The notes below the pieces were generated by a model, which saw only the letters and a list, made by a program, of their open reading frames with translations, was not told the origin of the DNA and searched no databases. Positions 25,301 through 36,707 of a DNA stretch of 64,000 nucleotides are shown in pieces. The stretch's first letter is position 1. Each line of letters begins with the position of its first letter. Origin of the DNA: Datura wrightii (lineage: Eukaryota > Streptophyta > Magnoliopsida > Solanales > Solanaceae); assembly GCA_035772735.1 (NCBI GenBank), contig JASDFA010000006.1, positions 25,523,501 to 25,587,500 of the forward strand, written 5' to 3'. Position numbers and translations under genes: made by a program.

Positions 25301-26490
25301 TATTAATGGAAGATTTTATAGCACATTTCGAGAATCTACTGAAAAAAGAGGCTTGCTAACTTCTGATAATAACTTAATTGAATGTATGTCGAAAGCTGTT
25401 AATTACTAAATGTCATAACAGTCTTAGAAGTTTATTTGCTAAACTGTTAGTGCATTGTAACCCTACTAATCCTCTAGAATTATGGGAAAGATTCGAATGT
25501 TCTATGTCTGAAGATTTTATCGCTACAGCAAACATACAAACAAATGAAATTCGTTATTTAGTATTGCGTCATGTTACAGATATTTTATATTCAATGGGAC
25601 GTGATATAAAAGAATTTAAACTGACATCAAAAAATATCTCTCCATCCACATCTTATGCCATTATCCGAGAAGCTAGAGACGTCCATTTGGAATGAAACAT
25701 AATTGTAACAGATGAAGATTTGATGATACACAAAAAATTGAATAAAGAACAACAAAGATCTTATGATGCCATCCTTAATAGGATATTATTAAATAAACCA
25801 GGAGCATTTTTTATTGATGGTCCGAGAGGAGCAGGAAAAACCTTCTAATATTGTGCCTTGTTAGCTACCATGCGATCTAAAGGATTTATAGCCTTAGCTA
25901 CAATAACTTCTGGTGTTGCAGTATCGGTTCTTCCTGGAGGTCGAACTGCTCACTCATGTTTTAAACTTCCTATTGATATGAGTCAAAATCCTGGTTGCAA
26001 TATCAGTAAACAAGGTGCGCTTGCATCTTTGATTCAAGATGAAAACTAATAGTATGGGTTGAAGTATCAATGGCAAAAAAAGGCCTTATCGAAACTTTTG
26101 ACTTAATGTTAAGAGATATAATGAATACAAATACACTCTTTGGTGGAAAGGTTGTCGTTTTTTGCGGCGACTTCCGACAAACTTTGCCAGTTGTACCAAA
26201 TGGGAAAAGAAAAGATTTTATTCACGAAAGCCTATTAAATTCAAACATTTGGAATCACCTTGAAAAATATCAACTACTAGAAAATATGCGCGCAAGAAGA
26301 GATCCTGTCTTTTGTGAATATTTATTACGAATTGGAGATGGCAAGGAAAAAGTAAACAAATATGATAAAATTGAAATTCCTAAACCTTTTCTCATTCCAT
26401 TTACAGATGAGAAAGAATCACTAAATACACTGTTCAAAACTATTTATCCTAATTTAAATATAATCATTCACGATATAACTTCTATAGCAT
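22326..26490 (+). pseudogene. Helitron RepHel, part 1: Rep endonuclease and helicase N-terminal half
   Basis: The N-terminus starts at ATG 22326 (MSDNKRKPSP). A Helitron-like N-terminal domain follows (22910-23580). The Rep domain has the HUH motif as HAH in LPHAHF at 24377-24385, and tyrosines of the YIYKYICKGHDK motif at 24783-24797. The PIF1-type helicase starts with Walker A GPRGAGKT at 25819-25842, followed at once by a TAA (25846-25848). The Walker B region reads WVEVSM where WDEAPM is usual, so the key aspartate is lost. FCGDFRQTLP is intact. Frameshifts and stops make it inactive. Family role: nicking, strand transfer and unwinding during rolling-circle transposition. The frame is cut at 26490 by the Athila-like element. 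Confidence 0.88.
26486..26490. repeat. Target-site duplication AGCAT (left)
   Basis: AGCAT here is repeated exactly at 36230-36234, right after the right LTR. One copy belongs to the helicase codons for isoleucine-alanine-serine, which read through when the element is removed. Confidence 0.95.
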
Positions 26491-27902
26491 TGTTCGGTCT
26501 GTTTTGCAACTACACGCAAGTGCACGTGGTCGAACAAGTAGTAAAATGGCTAAAGTAAGCCAAGTATCGATCCCATAGGGACTGAACCAAGGTAGTAATC
26601 GAATTAAGTGGTAATGAACTCTAACTCTAAAAATGCAGACAACAATTTAAAGAAGATTTTGAGAGTTGGTTTCCTAATTTATACTAATCTAAAACAAAAT
26701 TATAAAGTGAGTCTGAACTATAGTAGTGAGCAAGTTGAGGCTAAAACGAACATGCAGGGAAGTAATTTATCGATACAATTCGGTTAATCTTTCCTTCGGT
26801 TGCTAGTCAAGAATTATTGTCTATGGATTAAAACTTTCGTATTCAACCCAACTTAAGAATCATGAACCTTCAACCTACATTTCTGTGATAAAAGAAATTC
26901 ATGTTCTAGCTATACAAAATCGATTCCTTAATTGACTAATACGACTTTTAGATATATTTCTATTCTGAAGGTAAATCAATTCTCAATTTTCCCAAACTAA
27001 GAAGAGATCATATCCTACCAATTCACAACTTTTCAATTTCTTTCTTTTTCAAGATAAAATTGGATTTTTTAGATATACATTAACATTGGCCAGACAATAA
27101 TGCAGTAAGAACAAGAATTGATAGAACAACCATGGAAGAAAAGATGAAAAACCAAAATGATCAACAGTTACATTCCGCTACAAATGTTCTTAACCTCAGC
27201 AAGAAGTGAATTTAGCCACTCATTTGTGGATTAAACATCATCAAATGAGTATAAATCATACAAACAATTGAAATAAAGGAGAAAGAGTTAGAGAAGAACC
27301 CTAAGATTTTCATCTCCTCAACTGCCTGTAACCCATGTTCTTGCTCAACTAAGTCAGAATAATTAAAAATAAACCTAAGTGTGCTATTTATACTAGTGGA
27401 AATTTTTCCCGAAATAACAAGCAATGTGTCACGGAGTGCATCTCGGAGCACTGCCTCCGTGACACGGCGCAAACGCGGACCCTCATTAGACCTTTATGTT
27501 CCAAGTAAATATGGGCAACGTGCCACGACATGTAACGCGGGGCTTGGCCAACGTGCCACGGCACCGACGCGGACCTTCACTGGAATTTGTCCAAGTAACT
27601 CATCCGAGGCAGATTGCCTCCGTGATGGCAGCGTGACATGGCTCCATTGCGGAGCCCCTTTATTTGCTGCTTTTCCTTGACCTTTTCCACTGCTCGTTTC
27701 CGAGTCCATTCCTGATTTTCACAAACATGCAACTTAGCTTCCTAAAATTACATTTTTCCTTCAAAACAACACTAATCATGTTGGTTAGTATAAATTCATA
27801 TTTTAACTACAAATCATATGAGAATGTACAAATAACGATAGATAAACAAGAAGAAATAGAGCATTTGAGCATCACTTGGGCTTATAATTCTGCCCAAGAT
27901 CA
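26491..27902 (-). repeat. 3' LTR of Athila-like element
   Basis: 1412 bp; on the - strand it runs from TGATCTTGGG (27902) to ACCGAACA (26491). A probable TATA box (TATAAATAG on the - strand, near 27385-27393) lies just downstream of a GC-rich region with a 42-nt stem-loop at 27425-27466. Further degenerate ACGTGCCACGG copies are at 27530-27570. Confidence 0.92.
27424..27466. repeat. 42-nt stem-loop module (Athila-like LTR, left)
   Basis: Arms GTGTCACGGAG (27426-27436) and CTCCGTGACAC (27455-27465) are exact reverse complements with an 18-nt loop. The same module occurs in the right LTR, twice inside this element, and in both LTRs of the Tekay element at 36708-47146. Confidence 0.92.
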
Positions 27903-27917
27903 CTTACCCCACACTTA
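27903..27917 (-). other. Polypurine tract of Athila-like element
   Basis: On the - strand TAAGTGTGGGGTAAG directly precedes the LTR start TGATCTTGGG. Confidence 0.7.
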
Positions 27918-29652
27918 AAACCTTGTTTGTCCTGAACAATACTCTCATATCTCATGCAATTGACATCCACATATAGCTACTTTGGCTCAACAATTCAAGC
28001 TACGGTTATACCGATTATTTAATATAGCAAATCATCAGGAAAACATGCATAGTCTCATAAACACACTAACATTCACCACATTAAGACCTCCTAGACTCAA
28101 GAATCGACTCTTGATCTCGGCAAACTCATGCAAATCAACTGATCCAGACATCCGACATGAAATTCAATCTCTCATCAAGCATGTGCCCTCACAACACAAG
28201 AGAATTACCCCTTTTCCAATCATATGATTTTCAAAGCATTACATGTAGGGGTATATGAACACGATTTCGCTCTCTCTCCCAAAGAATTCACATGTATCAT
28301 GTCATGAACCATATGCTTGACTCTAGTGTATTACTTCACTAATATAAGGAAGCGTGATGTAAGATCACGTAGGACTTAATGGGTTGTAATGAAAGCTAAG
28401 GAACTAGTAAATACTGGGCTAACCAATAATAGCAACTAGCCTCCTTAAGCGCTTTTCAATACATCCCACCATCATTATGGGCATTGTTTCTTCCTTCATC
28501 CTCCTATTCTTGAAGTCCTTCTTTATTTTTGTTCCCATTTCTTTAAGCACATTCGATTTAATAACAAAGATTAGTTATACATCTTCATTATATTTAAATT
28601 CGGCAAGTGCACCCTTGACCTCTTTTCTTTCACCACTTCTGCTTTTCCTTTCTTTTCACACTTTTCACTCCTTGACACTGTGGGAAAATTATTTTTTTCT
28701 TGAGCGCTTAAGAGTTTTGGATCAAATTCACAGCTAATGAAAAGAAGGGATTAAGCTTGGTTTCTACCTCTTCAGTGAAAGAAAAAAATAGGCTAAAGGC
28801 TCAATGAGGCTAACTAGGATGTACATTCAAGGTAGGTATGATAAGAAAAAATAACTTTCAGTTTAATCTAAGAAATGCCTACATCCTTTCCTACACTACA
28901 CATCCTTCATTTCGTTTCATACACACACCAGGCAAGTTCTAGACACTTCATAATAGCATGGAATAATCGAAACCTCACCTCACACTTATTGCACATGCTC
29001 AACTCAAGACTTATTCACAGACTCTTCAATCAGCTAATTACAAGAATTCAATATTAAGCCTCAATCATACCGAATCAAACTCTATGGCCTAGGTATCTCA
29101 ACATGTTTCACATTTGCATGCTTTCATACGAATCATCTTTGCATCTCAATATCATGTACAACACGCAACAAGAATTCCGAACCATGAAGTAGCGACACGA
29201 CTGGGAAACAACCAAAAGAAAGAAAATAAAAGAAATTAACAAAACTACTCCTATCGACTACATTTCCCTTAAGACGGTCGTCATCCATCCATCATAGGGA
29301 ATGGTCACTATTTACGACTTCGGTTCAATGGGACTATTCTCGGTAAAAGCACCGAAAACAAAGGCCGAGAAACCCAATAAAAAAAAATCAACAAAAATTT
29401 AAAAATATCGATAATTTCGATAGAAAACAAAAATCTTTACACAACCAGCTAACAACACTCTACACAGCACACAACAACTTAACATTCATTACACACCGAA
29501 TTACAATACAAAACATACTCACAAAATCACAGGGTCACAATTTTTTCACGGGCACAACAACAAGACATGAACATAACAACAACAAAACAACTGTCACCTA
29601 ACTACTCCCACCCCACACTTAAACCGAACACTGTCCCCATTGCTCATCAAAT
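27918..29652. other. Non-coding 3' internal region of Athila-like element
   Basis: About 1.7 kb with no recognisable domain on either strand. It probably corresponds to the place where pol or long 3' untranslated sequence lies in full-length relatives. Short hydrophobic frames (28477-28737 and others) are not supported. Confidence 0.6.
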
Positions 29653-30912
29653 TTAACATAGCACAGAAGTAGGTGGTGAAACTCCCTGATCAATCGAAGT
29701 ATTCAACCTCTTCGTCAGGTGTCGTTGCCTCGTCCCTATATCTGAATCTCCCCTGCTGTCCTCATCTGACTCAACATCTAAGTCATCGCGGCGTGTCTCC
29801 TCATCAGTGGGGACATCATCATCAACAGGCTCCACAAACGCAGGCCCCACTCGGCATAGAGCCCTGGTATTTTCGCCAAAGGGGTAATCTAACTCGAGCT
29901 GCCATAGCTCATCTTCTGTTGCTGGCCTCCCACCTATGCGCAACTATAGCATCTGTATCCCGTACATGCGGGCCATATACTGATCATCCCGAGCATGTCG
30001 CTCAGCTAGTGTGAGAACTGGCCCATGAGTGGTGTCGGGCGCCTTGGTTTTGGTGACGTCCAAGGCACGCCTATCCAATTGCGGGATGTAGTCTAGGGCC
30101 TCCTCCTCGATGTCAAGGCTCCTCAGAAACGTGGTCAGCAAACCACCAAACCCGTACCTGTGCCCTTGATGCAAACGGGCTCTCTTCATGGCGGAGATGA
30201 TCACTGCCCCAACATTAATCTCCAGCCCTTTCATCGGGGCATAAATCAAGCACACATGATCCCGGGTGACATCTGTCATGTGCACCCCCGGGATCAGGCA
30301 GGAACACACTATTTTAAGCCAAATCCTGGCTTCCCTATTCATTTGAGAGTAAGGCAGCGTCTGATGATAACCCCTCTCCTTGTGCTGGCTCCACCTTGCT
30401 GTCGAACGGGCTCCACACAGAGTGCGTCTAATATCCACATAGGGTGGAGTTATGTTCAGCTGCCGGAGTACATGGGCGTCTGTGTCCCGCGCCCCCAATA
30501 TGGCATTCAGGTGATGGGGCTCAAAGGTGACAACCTGCCTCCTTATCTTGACGATGTGACTATGGAGTGTCGGGTTCCAGTTTGTGTAGAACTCCCGAAT
30601 CAAGTGGAGATTGCACTCCTTGGGTTGTTCGAAGATGGAGTTCAACCCGGCAGCGTCAATCCGGTGTACTATTCTGGGGAATTCCTATGCAAGTGGCTCC
30701 CTTGCAATGTGCTCCTCAAGGAAGTATTTGGTCTCCTTGTGCTTTGCATACCATTTCTTCCCTTCGTCCGTCACCCATAGGGTTCCGTATTGATGACGTT
30801 GGCCACGTGGAACCGCTGGTGCTGCTGGGACTGCCATTCCCAGTCTAATCCTTTTTCTCCCGGCGCCTGATGTAGATGCGCCCTTTTCTTTGTCTTGCCT
30901 GCTTGACATCAT
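29653..30912 (-). pseudogene. ORF of Athila-like element, 'putative plant transposon protein' type, broken
   Basis: Starts at ATG 30912 (MMSSRQDKEKG), right behind a good splice acceptor (TTGACAG, - strand). The N-terminal part is followed by a frameshift near 30650-30690. A long conserved block follows (30645-29947: REFYTNW, VDIRRTLCG, LPYSQMNREARIWLKIV, RDHVCLIYA). An in-frame TAG at 29944-29946 and an acidic tail (DDDVPTDEETRRDDLD) ending near 29653 complete it. The REFY...HVCLIYA layout matches what I recall as a plant transposon-associated protein domain (PF20167-like) found in Ty3 elements; its function is unknown. Only two lesions separate it from an open frame of roughly 415 codons. 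Confidence 0.65.
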
Positions 30913-30914
30913 TC

Positions 30915-31556
30915 CTGTCAAATCAAACAGACAGTCCCGATGTTATTCAAATAAAAAATTTGCTTTGATTAAGGTTGGGTTGCGTTAGGCCACCCCACAC
31001 TTAATCTTTAGCCACAATGAAAATAATTCGGCAAGACAATCATTCTATTCCAATTTTTATCAACCAACATGCCTCGTGCATTCAGATAAGTCGATGGAAT
31101 AATGACTAAGTACTACTCAGACTTCGTACAACTAATCACAATTTCACCATCGATTCCATTACATCACATATCACTTAGCCAAATTTTCCTCAACAACAAC
31201 AACCTAGGCAATTCACCAATTTCATTGTCTCGAAAATTTCCTTGTTTATTTAGCATATTCATCCATATTCAAAACATCATTTACATCACTCAACATGCAC
31301 AACCCAATCATTTTCAAATTTTCAACCAAATTTAGTTTCTTCCTATTCAAATTCCAACCCTAGCTACCAATTTCGCACAAATTCAACCAAACATATATTT
31401 ATCGAGTTCATATAATCATAACGATACTACGAACATCAATCAACAATAACTTAAATGAATTCATGCTCAATTTACACTTAGGGCAAGCTTTAGTCACCTC
31501 ACATGCTCAAAAATTGAAAATTTTGGCAAAACTTGAGGTTAAGTTCAAGAACATAC
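30915..31556 (-). other. Predicted intron upstream of the Athila-like ORF
   Basis: On the - strand a donor AAAG|GTATGT (intron start 31556) and an acceptor TTTGATTTGACAG| (end 30915) bracket 642 bp that is AT-rich and pyrimidine-rich toward the acceptor. The start codon follows after two bases. This is inference from splice-site form only. Confidence 0.5.
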
Positions 31557-32395
31557 CTTTAATTCGATGAACTTGAAGAAAAGTTGAAGAAAATTTGCTC
31601 CTAGGTCCATGTCACATTGGGGAAGGGAGGATTTTAGGGTGTTTGTCACGGAGGGGAGTGAGAAATGGAAAAAATTGAGGTGTTTTCGGGGTTAAGAAGG
31701 GAATTTTTCGCGCAGGTCACCTGGCAACCCGGTATGACCCGTAGCGAATAACACTTCAACGTGTCACGGAGGGTAACGCAGAGCACCCCCTCCATGACAC
31801 GGAGTCATCGCGCAGGGGTTCTGGAATTTGTAAAAATTCCAAAACACCTTCAACGTGTCATGGAGGGTAACGCGGAGGCCCTCCTCCGTGACACGGAGCC
31901 ATCGCGCAGGCTCACTATTTTGCCACTTTTTAATTTTTTCTCACCTCAATTTTCTTCCTTTGCGATCTTTTGCATTTTTGCCCTCCATTCAACCTGAAAA
32001 TCATCTCATAACAAGAAATTGGTTAGAATTTATAGGTTTCAAACACGAACCCCAAAAAAAAATTTCTAGTTTTTGTTTTTGTTTTTATTTTTATTTTTAT
32101 TTTCTTTTCCTTTTTTCTTTCTTTTTAACTAATTCTACTCATCTATTACAATAATTTCACGGGTTGCCTCCTGTGCAGCACCTGGTTTACCGTCGCGGCT
32201 CGACGTCATTAAAGCTCAATCATCCACTATAGTGACGGACGTTTTCTCTCGAATAACGTCCTAACCCCAATAATGCTTACACCGCTGCCCATTAACCAAG
32301 AACGTGGCACTTTGATCTTCTTTCCACAACTCCACTGCCCCGTGCGGGGTGTCCTCAATCGGTGGTTTTCCTACTGGATCTCGAGAATCAACAAT
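31557..32395 (-). promoter_or_regulatory. Internal promoter-like region of Athila-like element
   Basis: This lies between the protease and the predicted intron. Read on the - strand it has two copies of the 42-nt stem-loop module (31854-31895 and 31760-31801), followed by a pyrimidine-rich leader (CTCCC, CTTCCCC) and the splice donor. The modules are otherwise found in LTR U3 regions, so this could be a second promoter for the downstream ORF. No clear TATA box was identified. Confidence 0.45.
31760..31895. repeat. Two internal copies of the 42-nt stem-loop module
   Basis: Copy 1: arms 31760-31771 and 31790-31801, loop 18 nt, one arm mismatch. Copy 2: arms 31854-31865 and 31884-31895, loop 18 nt, one arm mismatch. 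Both loops begin GGTAACGC. Each is followed by CATCGCGCAGG, and a shared CTGGAATTTG-like spacer lies between them. Confidence 0.92.
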
Positions 32396-33235
32396 CTAAA
32401 CAATATCTGCTTGATCAAACACGTTGATTGCTGAAAGCTCCTCATATACGACCGTAAGTTTCGTGGCCTTGTACACGTCAAATACCTCCACCTTGTCATG
32501 CGCCCGCATGGTTAGCTGCCCTGCGGTTATATCAATCAAAGCTTTCCTAGTTGCAAAGAAAGGACGTGCTAAAATAAATGGGACTTCTGCATCCGGCTCA
32601 AAATCAAGCACAACAAAATCTATTGGGAAGATAAGGGACCCCACTTGCACCGGCACGTCCTCCACAATGCCATCTGTTCTGGCCAAAGAACGATCTGCTA
32701 ACTGCAAGATCATTGTAGTTGGTCTAGGACTGCCCAGCCCCAACTTCTTGAATACCGATGTCGGCATCAAGTTATTGCTCGCTCCCAAATCGTATAGTCC
32801 ACGAGCTCGGATACTTTGCCCAATTGTGATTTGAATTGTAAAGCTCCCAGGGTCCTTGAGCTTTGTTGGCAACCTGTTCTGTATCTGGGAAGTGCACTCC
32901 TCCGTAAGTGCCACCGTAGCATACTCCGTCAATCTGCTTTTGTTAGCTACGATGTCTTTGATATACTTTGTATACTTCGGCACTCCCTGCAAAACATCAA
33001 CAAGAGGTAAATTAATGTGTACCTGTTTAAGTACCTCCATGAACTTTTTCAAACACGCTTCCTCCTTGTGTTTCTTTAATCTTTGAGGGAATGGGGGTGG
33101 TGGTCTTTCTGGTTCAGCTTCCTTCTTCTTCCCCCTCTCATCATCGTGTTCCCTTTCTTTCTCCACTGCTCCTGACTGCTGAGGTGGTCTTTCTGGTTCC
33201 ACCTCCTTGAGTTGTAAACCACTCCTTGTGGTCAC
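32396..33235 (-). pseudogene. Aspartic protease of Athila-like element
   Basis: Open frame of 279 codons with an acidic, proline-rich linker (RPPQQSG, ERPPPPFP) and then a pepsin-like retroviral protease. The active-site box reads DLGASNNLMP (about residues 151-160), where the family usually has DLGASI(N)LMP or DSGA. A flap-like region and a PFILARPFF box follow. The frame itself has no internal stop. The DLGA form of the active site is usual for Athila-type elements. Family role: cutting the polyprotein. A stop separates it from gag upstream, and no pol domains follow it, which is the main oddity of this element. Confidence 0.75.
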
Positions 33236-33322
33236 TGCATTTACTTGCTTGGGATTCGGGTCAGTGTCACTCGGTAGTCCTCCTCTTGGCCTGATGTTTT
33301 GAGCTCCAGCTAGTTGCCCAAA

Positions 33323-34666
33323 CTAGTACTCCAACACCTTTGTAGCTAACTGATTATTCTTTACATCTGCCGCTAACTTCACATAGTCAGCCTGCAATTG
33401 AGCTTGGTTAGCTATCATTGTTTTAAACATTTCCTCAATGCTGGGTGGTGGTGGTAGAGGAGGTGCATTGTTGCTTCTGTATTGAGTCTGATAGTTCTGC
33501 TGCCCTCCTTGATTTCTCTGTGCACCCTTATTCGAACTCTGCCCTTGATGGCTGTTACTACCCCAGGAGAAATTTGGATGATTCCTCCAATTAGAGTTGT
33601 AGTTGTTGCCATACTGTTGGTGATTATTTCTCTGTATATTACCAACAAAGTTCACTGAATCTGGATTTGCACCACAACATTCAGCTGAGTGTTCATTACT
33701 ACCGCATACTTCACAACAAATTTGCTACACTACATTAATTGGGGCTTGAGATTGATTTAAGCTTATGTTGCTGAAGTGGGTGTTAAGTTGATTTTGCAAT
33801 GTAGCTATCTGTGCAGCGATAGCTGTAAACCCATCCACTTCCAAGACTCCTGCCGCTTTCCTTGTTCCTCCCCTAGAAGAGTCCGCATTCCACTCTGGAT
33901 TTCCCTGCGAAATACGATTTAACTAAGTATACAGCTCCTCATAAGTCTTTTCTAATGCTTATCCCCCAGCTGCTGAGTCTAGCAAAATTTCTGTGTGGGG
34001 TTTCAAACCCTCTATGAAAGTATGCACTAACACATCATTGGACTGGTGATGGTGAGGATAATCCCGTAACATGGATTTGAATCTTTCCCAAGCTTGATAC
34101 AGATTCTCCCCCTCTCTTTGTTTAAAACTTAGAATCTGACTTCTAAGTCTTGTTGTTTTCCCGGATGGAAAGAACCGTATCAAGAATTTTCTTGCAAGAT
34201 CATCCCAAGTGGTGATGGAATTAGGTGGCTCAGCTTTCAACCACCTCTTTGCTTCTCCCAATAGTGAAAATGGGAACAATGTAATCCTTACGTAATCAGA
34301 TGATACTCCAGCAGGGATGTAAGTGTCACTTATCTCCAAAAAGTTTTGGAGATGTTGTTGTGGATCCTCGTGAGGGAGACCTGTGAATTGCCCGCTGGTG
34401 TGCAGCAACTGCACCACATTCTGTTTTAGCTCAAACCTCCCTTCAGGCTCGGGTTTGCGAATGCTTGATGTAACATTGTTAGCATGTGGGATTGCCACTT
34501 CGCGAACCGGCCTAGCTGCCATTTCCTCGGGCACTAACACTGCCCTTACAAGTGGTGGATTCTGTTGTTGCTCCAGGATTGTTTGTCTGAGCAACTGCAG
34601 CTTTCTCTCTAGAGCTTCTCTCCTTTGAAGATGAAATTGTCTTTCCGGCTCTAAGTATGAGTCCAC
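33323..34666 (-). pseudogene. Gag of Athila-like element, with CCHC knuckle, interrupted
   Basis: 34666-33959 encodes the retrotransposon gag core: an N-terminal glutamine/arginine-rich coil, FTGLPHEDPQQHLQNFLEI, LFPFSLLGEAKRWL, SITTWDDLARKFLIRFFP, SFKQREGENLYQAWERFKSML and FIEGLKPHTEILLDSAAGG. A stop then interrupts the frame. The nucleocapsid part lies at 33725-33323, with a CX2CX4HX4C knuckle (CEVCGSNEHSAEC, near 33676-33716) and an asparagine-rich tail. Stops lie between the two parts (at 33958 and near 33900 and 33725). Gag packages the element RNA in particles. Confidence 0.8.
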
Positions 34667-34790
34667 GAGCTCCTTGTCTCTTGCCAGTGTTCAACAGAAT
34701 TCGATATCTGCAAAAGACAGGCTAAGATCAAGTTGTCAGCACAATATAGAAATCGTAAACTAACACTTAAGAAAACAATTTTACCAATTG

Positions 34791-34812
34791 CCAGTCCCCG
34801 ACAACGGCACCA
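34791..34812 (-). other. Primer-binding site of Athila-like element
   Basis: On the - strand TGGTGCCGTTGTCGGGGAC lies a few bases inside the 5' LTR end. The TGGNGCCGTTGNCGGGG form is typical of Athila/Tat elements. Confidence 0.8.
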
Positions 34813-34818
34813 AAAACT

Positions 34819-36229
34819 TGTTCGGTCTGTTTCGCAACTACACGCAAGTGCACGTGGTCGAACAAGTAGTAAAATGGCTAAAGTAAGACAAGTATCGATC
34901 CCACAGGGACTGAACCAAGGTAATAATCGAATTAAGTGTTAATAAACTCTAACTCTAAAAATGCAGACAACAATTTAAAGAAGATTTTGAGAGTTGGTTT
35001 CCTAATTTATACTAATCCAAAACAAAATTATAAAGTGAGTCTGAACTATAGTAGTGAGCAAGATGAGGCTAAAACGAACATGCAGGGAAGTAATTTATCG
35101 ATACAATTTGGTTAATCTTTCCTTCGGTTGCTAGTCAAGAATTATTGCCTATGGATTAAAACCTTCGTATTCAACCCAACTTAAGAATCATGAACCTTCA
35201 ACCTACATTTCTGTGATAAAAGAAATACATGTTCTAGCTATACGAAATCGATTCCTTAATTGACTAATACGACTTTCAGATATATTTCTATTCTGAAGGT
35301 AAATCAATTCTCAATTTTCCCAAACTAAGAATAGATCATATCCTACCAGTTCACAGCTTTCCAATTTCTTTCTTTTTCAAGATAAAATTGGATTTTTTAG
35401 ATATACATTAACATTGGCCAGACAATAATGCAGTAACAACAAGAATTGATAGAACAACCATGGAAGAAAAGATGAAAAACCAAAATGATCAATAATTACA
35501 TTCCACTACAAATGTTCTTAACCTCAGCAAGAAGTGAATTTAGCCACTCATTTGTGGATTAAACATCATCAAATGAGTATAAATCATACAAACAATTGAA
35601 ATAAATGAGAAAGAGTTAGTGAAGAACCCTAAGATTTTCATCTCCTCAACTGCCTGTAACCCACGTTCTTGCTCAACTAAGTCAGAATAATTAAAAATAA
35701 ACCTAAGTGTGCTATTTATACTAGTGGGAATTTTTCCCGGAATAACAAGCAACGTGTCACGGAGTGCATCGAAGAGCACTGCCCCCGTGACATAGCGCAA
35801 ACGCGGACCCTCACTGGAACTTTATGTTCCAGGTAAATATGGGCAACGTTCCATGGCATGTAACGCGGGGCTTGGCCAACGTGCCACAGCACCGACGCGG
35901 ACCTTCACTGAAATTTGTCCAAGTAACTAATCCGAGGCAGACTGCCTCCGCGATGGCAGCGTGACACGGCTCCATCGCGGAGCCCCTTTGTTTGTTGCTT
36001 TTCCTTGACCTTTTCCACTGCTCGCTTCCGAGTCCATTCCCTATTTTCAACAACATGCAACTTAGCTTCCTAAAATTACATTTTTCCTGCAAATCAACAC
36101 TAATCATGTTAGTTAGTATAAATTCACATTTTAACTACAAATCACATGAGAATGTACAAATAACGATAGATAAATAAGAAGAAATAGAGCATTTGAGCAC
36201 ACTTGGGCATATAATTCTGCCCAAGATCA
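34819..36229 (-). repeat. 5' LTR of Athila-like element
   Basis: 1411 bp, the partner of 26491-27902, with the stem-loop module at 35753-35794 (18-nt loop kept, right arm mutated). TATAAATAG-like box near 35713-35721 (- strand). Confidence 0.92.
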
Positions 36230-36551
36230 AGCATCCCGAGTTATCTTAACAACCAAAAATGATTTTGTGGCTGAAATTAATCAAATGTTCATAGACTAGT
36301 TTCCAAAAATTGCTACCACATTTGTTGGAATTGACGAAACTATTGAACCAAAAGATCAATGCGAATATGATGATTTTTTGCATACTCTAAATCCTTCTGG
36401 TTTACCTCCATATAAATTAATTATTAAATAAAATTGTCCGATTATCTTGTTGTGTAACTTAAATCCTTCTGAAGGATTATGTAATGGTGCCCGACTAATT
36501 TGTTTGGATTTCAAAACTAATATTATTAGTGCCAAAATTACAAGTGATTAC
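36230..36551 (+). pseudogene. Helitron RepHel, part 2: helicase middle
   Basis: Begins with the right copy of AGCAT and continues the helicase frame left at 26490: ASRVILTTKNDFVAEIN, then ECEYDDFL-like, LNPSGLPPY, and LLCNLNPSEGLCNGARLICLDF. These are the conserved helicase segments between FCGDFRQ and the C-terminal QGQT box. Stops (at 36297 and 36429) are present. It ends in GATTAC (36546-36551), which recurs at the next junction (47455-47460). Confidence 0.88.
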
Positions 36552-36707
36552 AACAAGATAAGCAACCCCAAAACAACAATAAAAAAAATACCCTAGTCCA
36601 AATCAAACCAAACCAACAACAGCAGCAACAACAGGGTCAACGGAGTTAGCTTACTTGGTGACAAACAGCAAAACAAGAACCCAGCAGAAGCAACAAACCA
36701 ACTCTAC

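Larger units (their letters stand above)
26491..36229 (-). mobile_element. Non-autonomous Athila/Tat-like LTR retrotransposon
   Basis: Complete element with two LTRs of 1412 and 1411 bp and a perfect AGCAT target duplication. It also has a primer-binding site of the TGGTGCCGTTGTCGGGG type and a polypurine tract. Between them, on the - strand, are gag, an aspartic protease and a separate ORF. Reverse transcriptase, RNase H and integrase are entirely missing, so it must have moved with enzymes from a partner. About 6 differences in the first 131 bases of the LTR pair (around 95% identity by eye) make it the youngest measurable insertion here. Confidence 0.88.

Noticed and set aside
30160..30780. 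206-codon frame on the + strand
   Set aside because: Antisense shadow of the conserved transposon ORF on the - strand.
32424..32834. 136-codon + strand frame
   Set aside because: Antisense shadow of the Athila-like protease.
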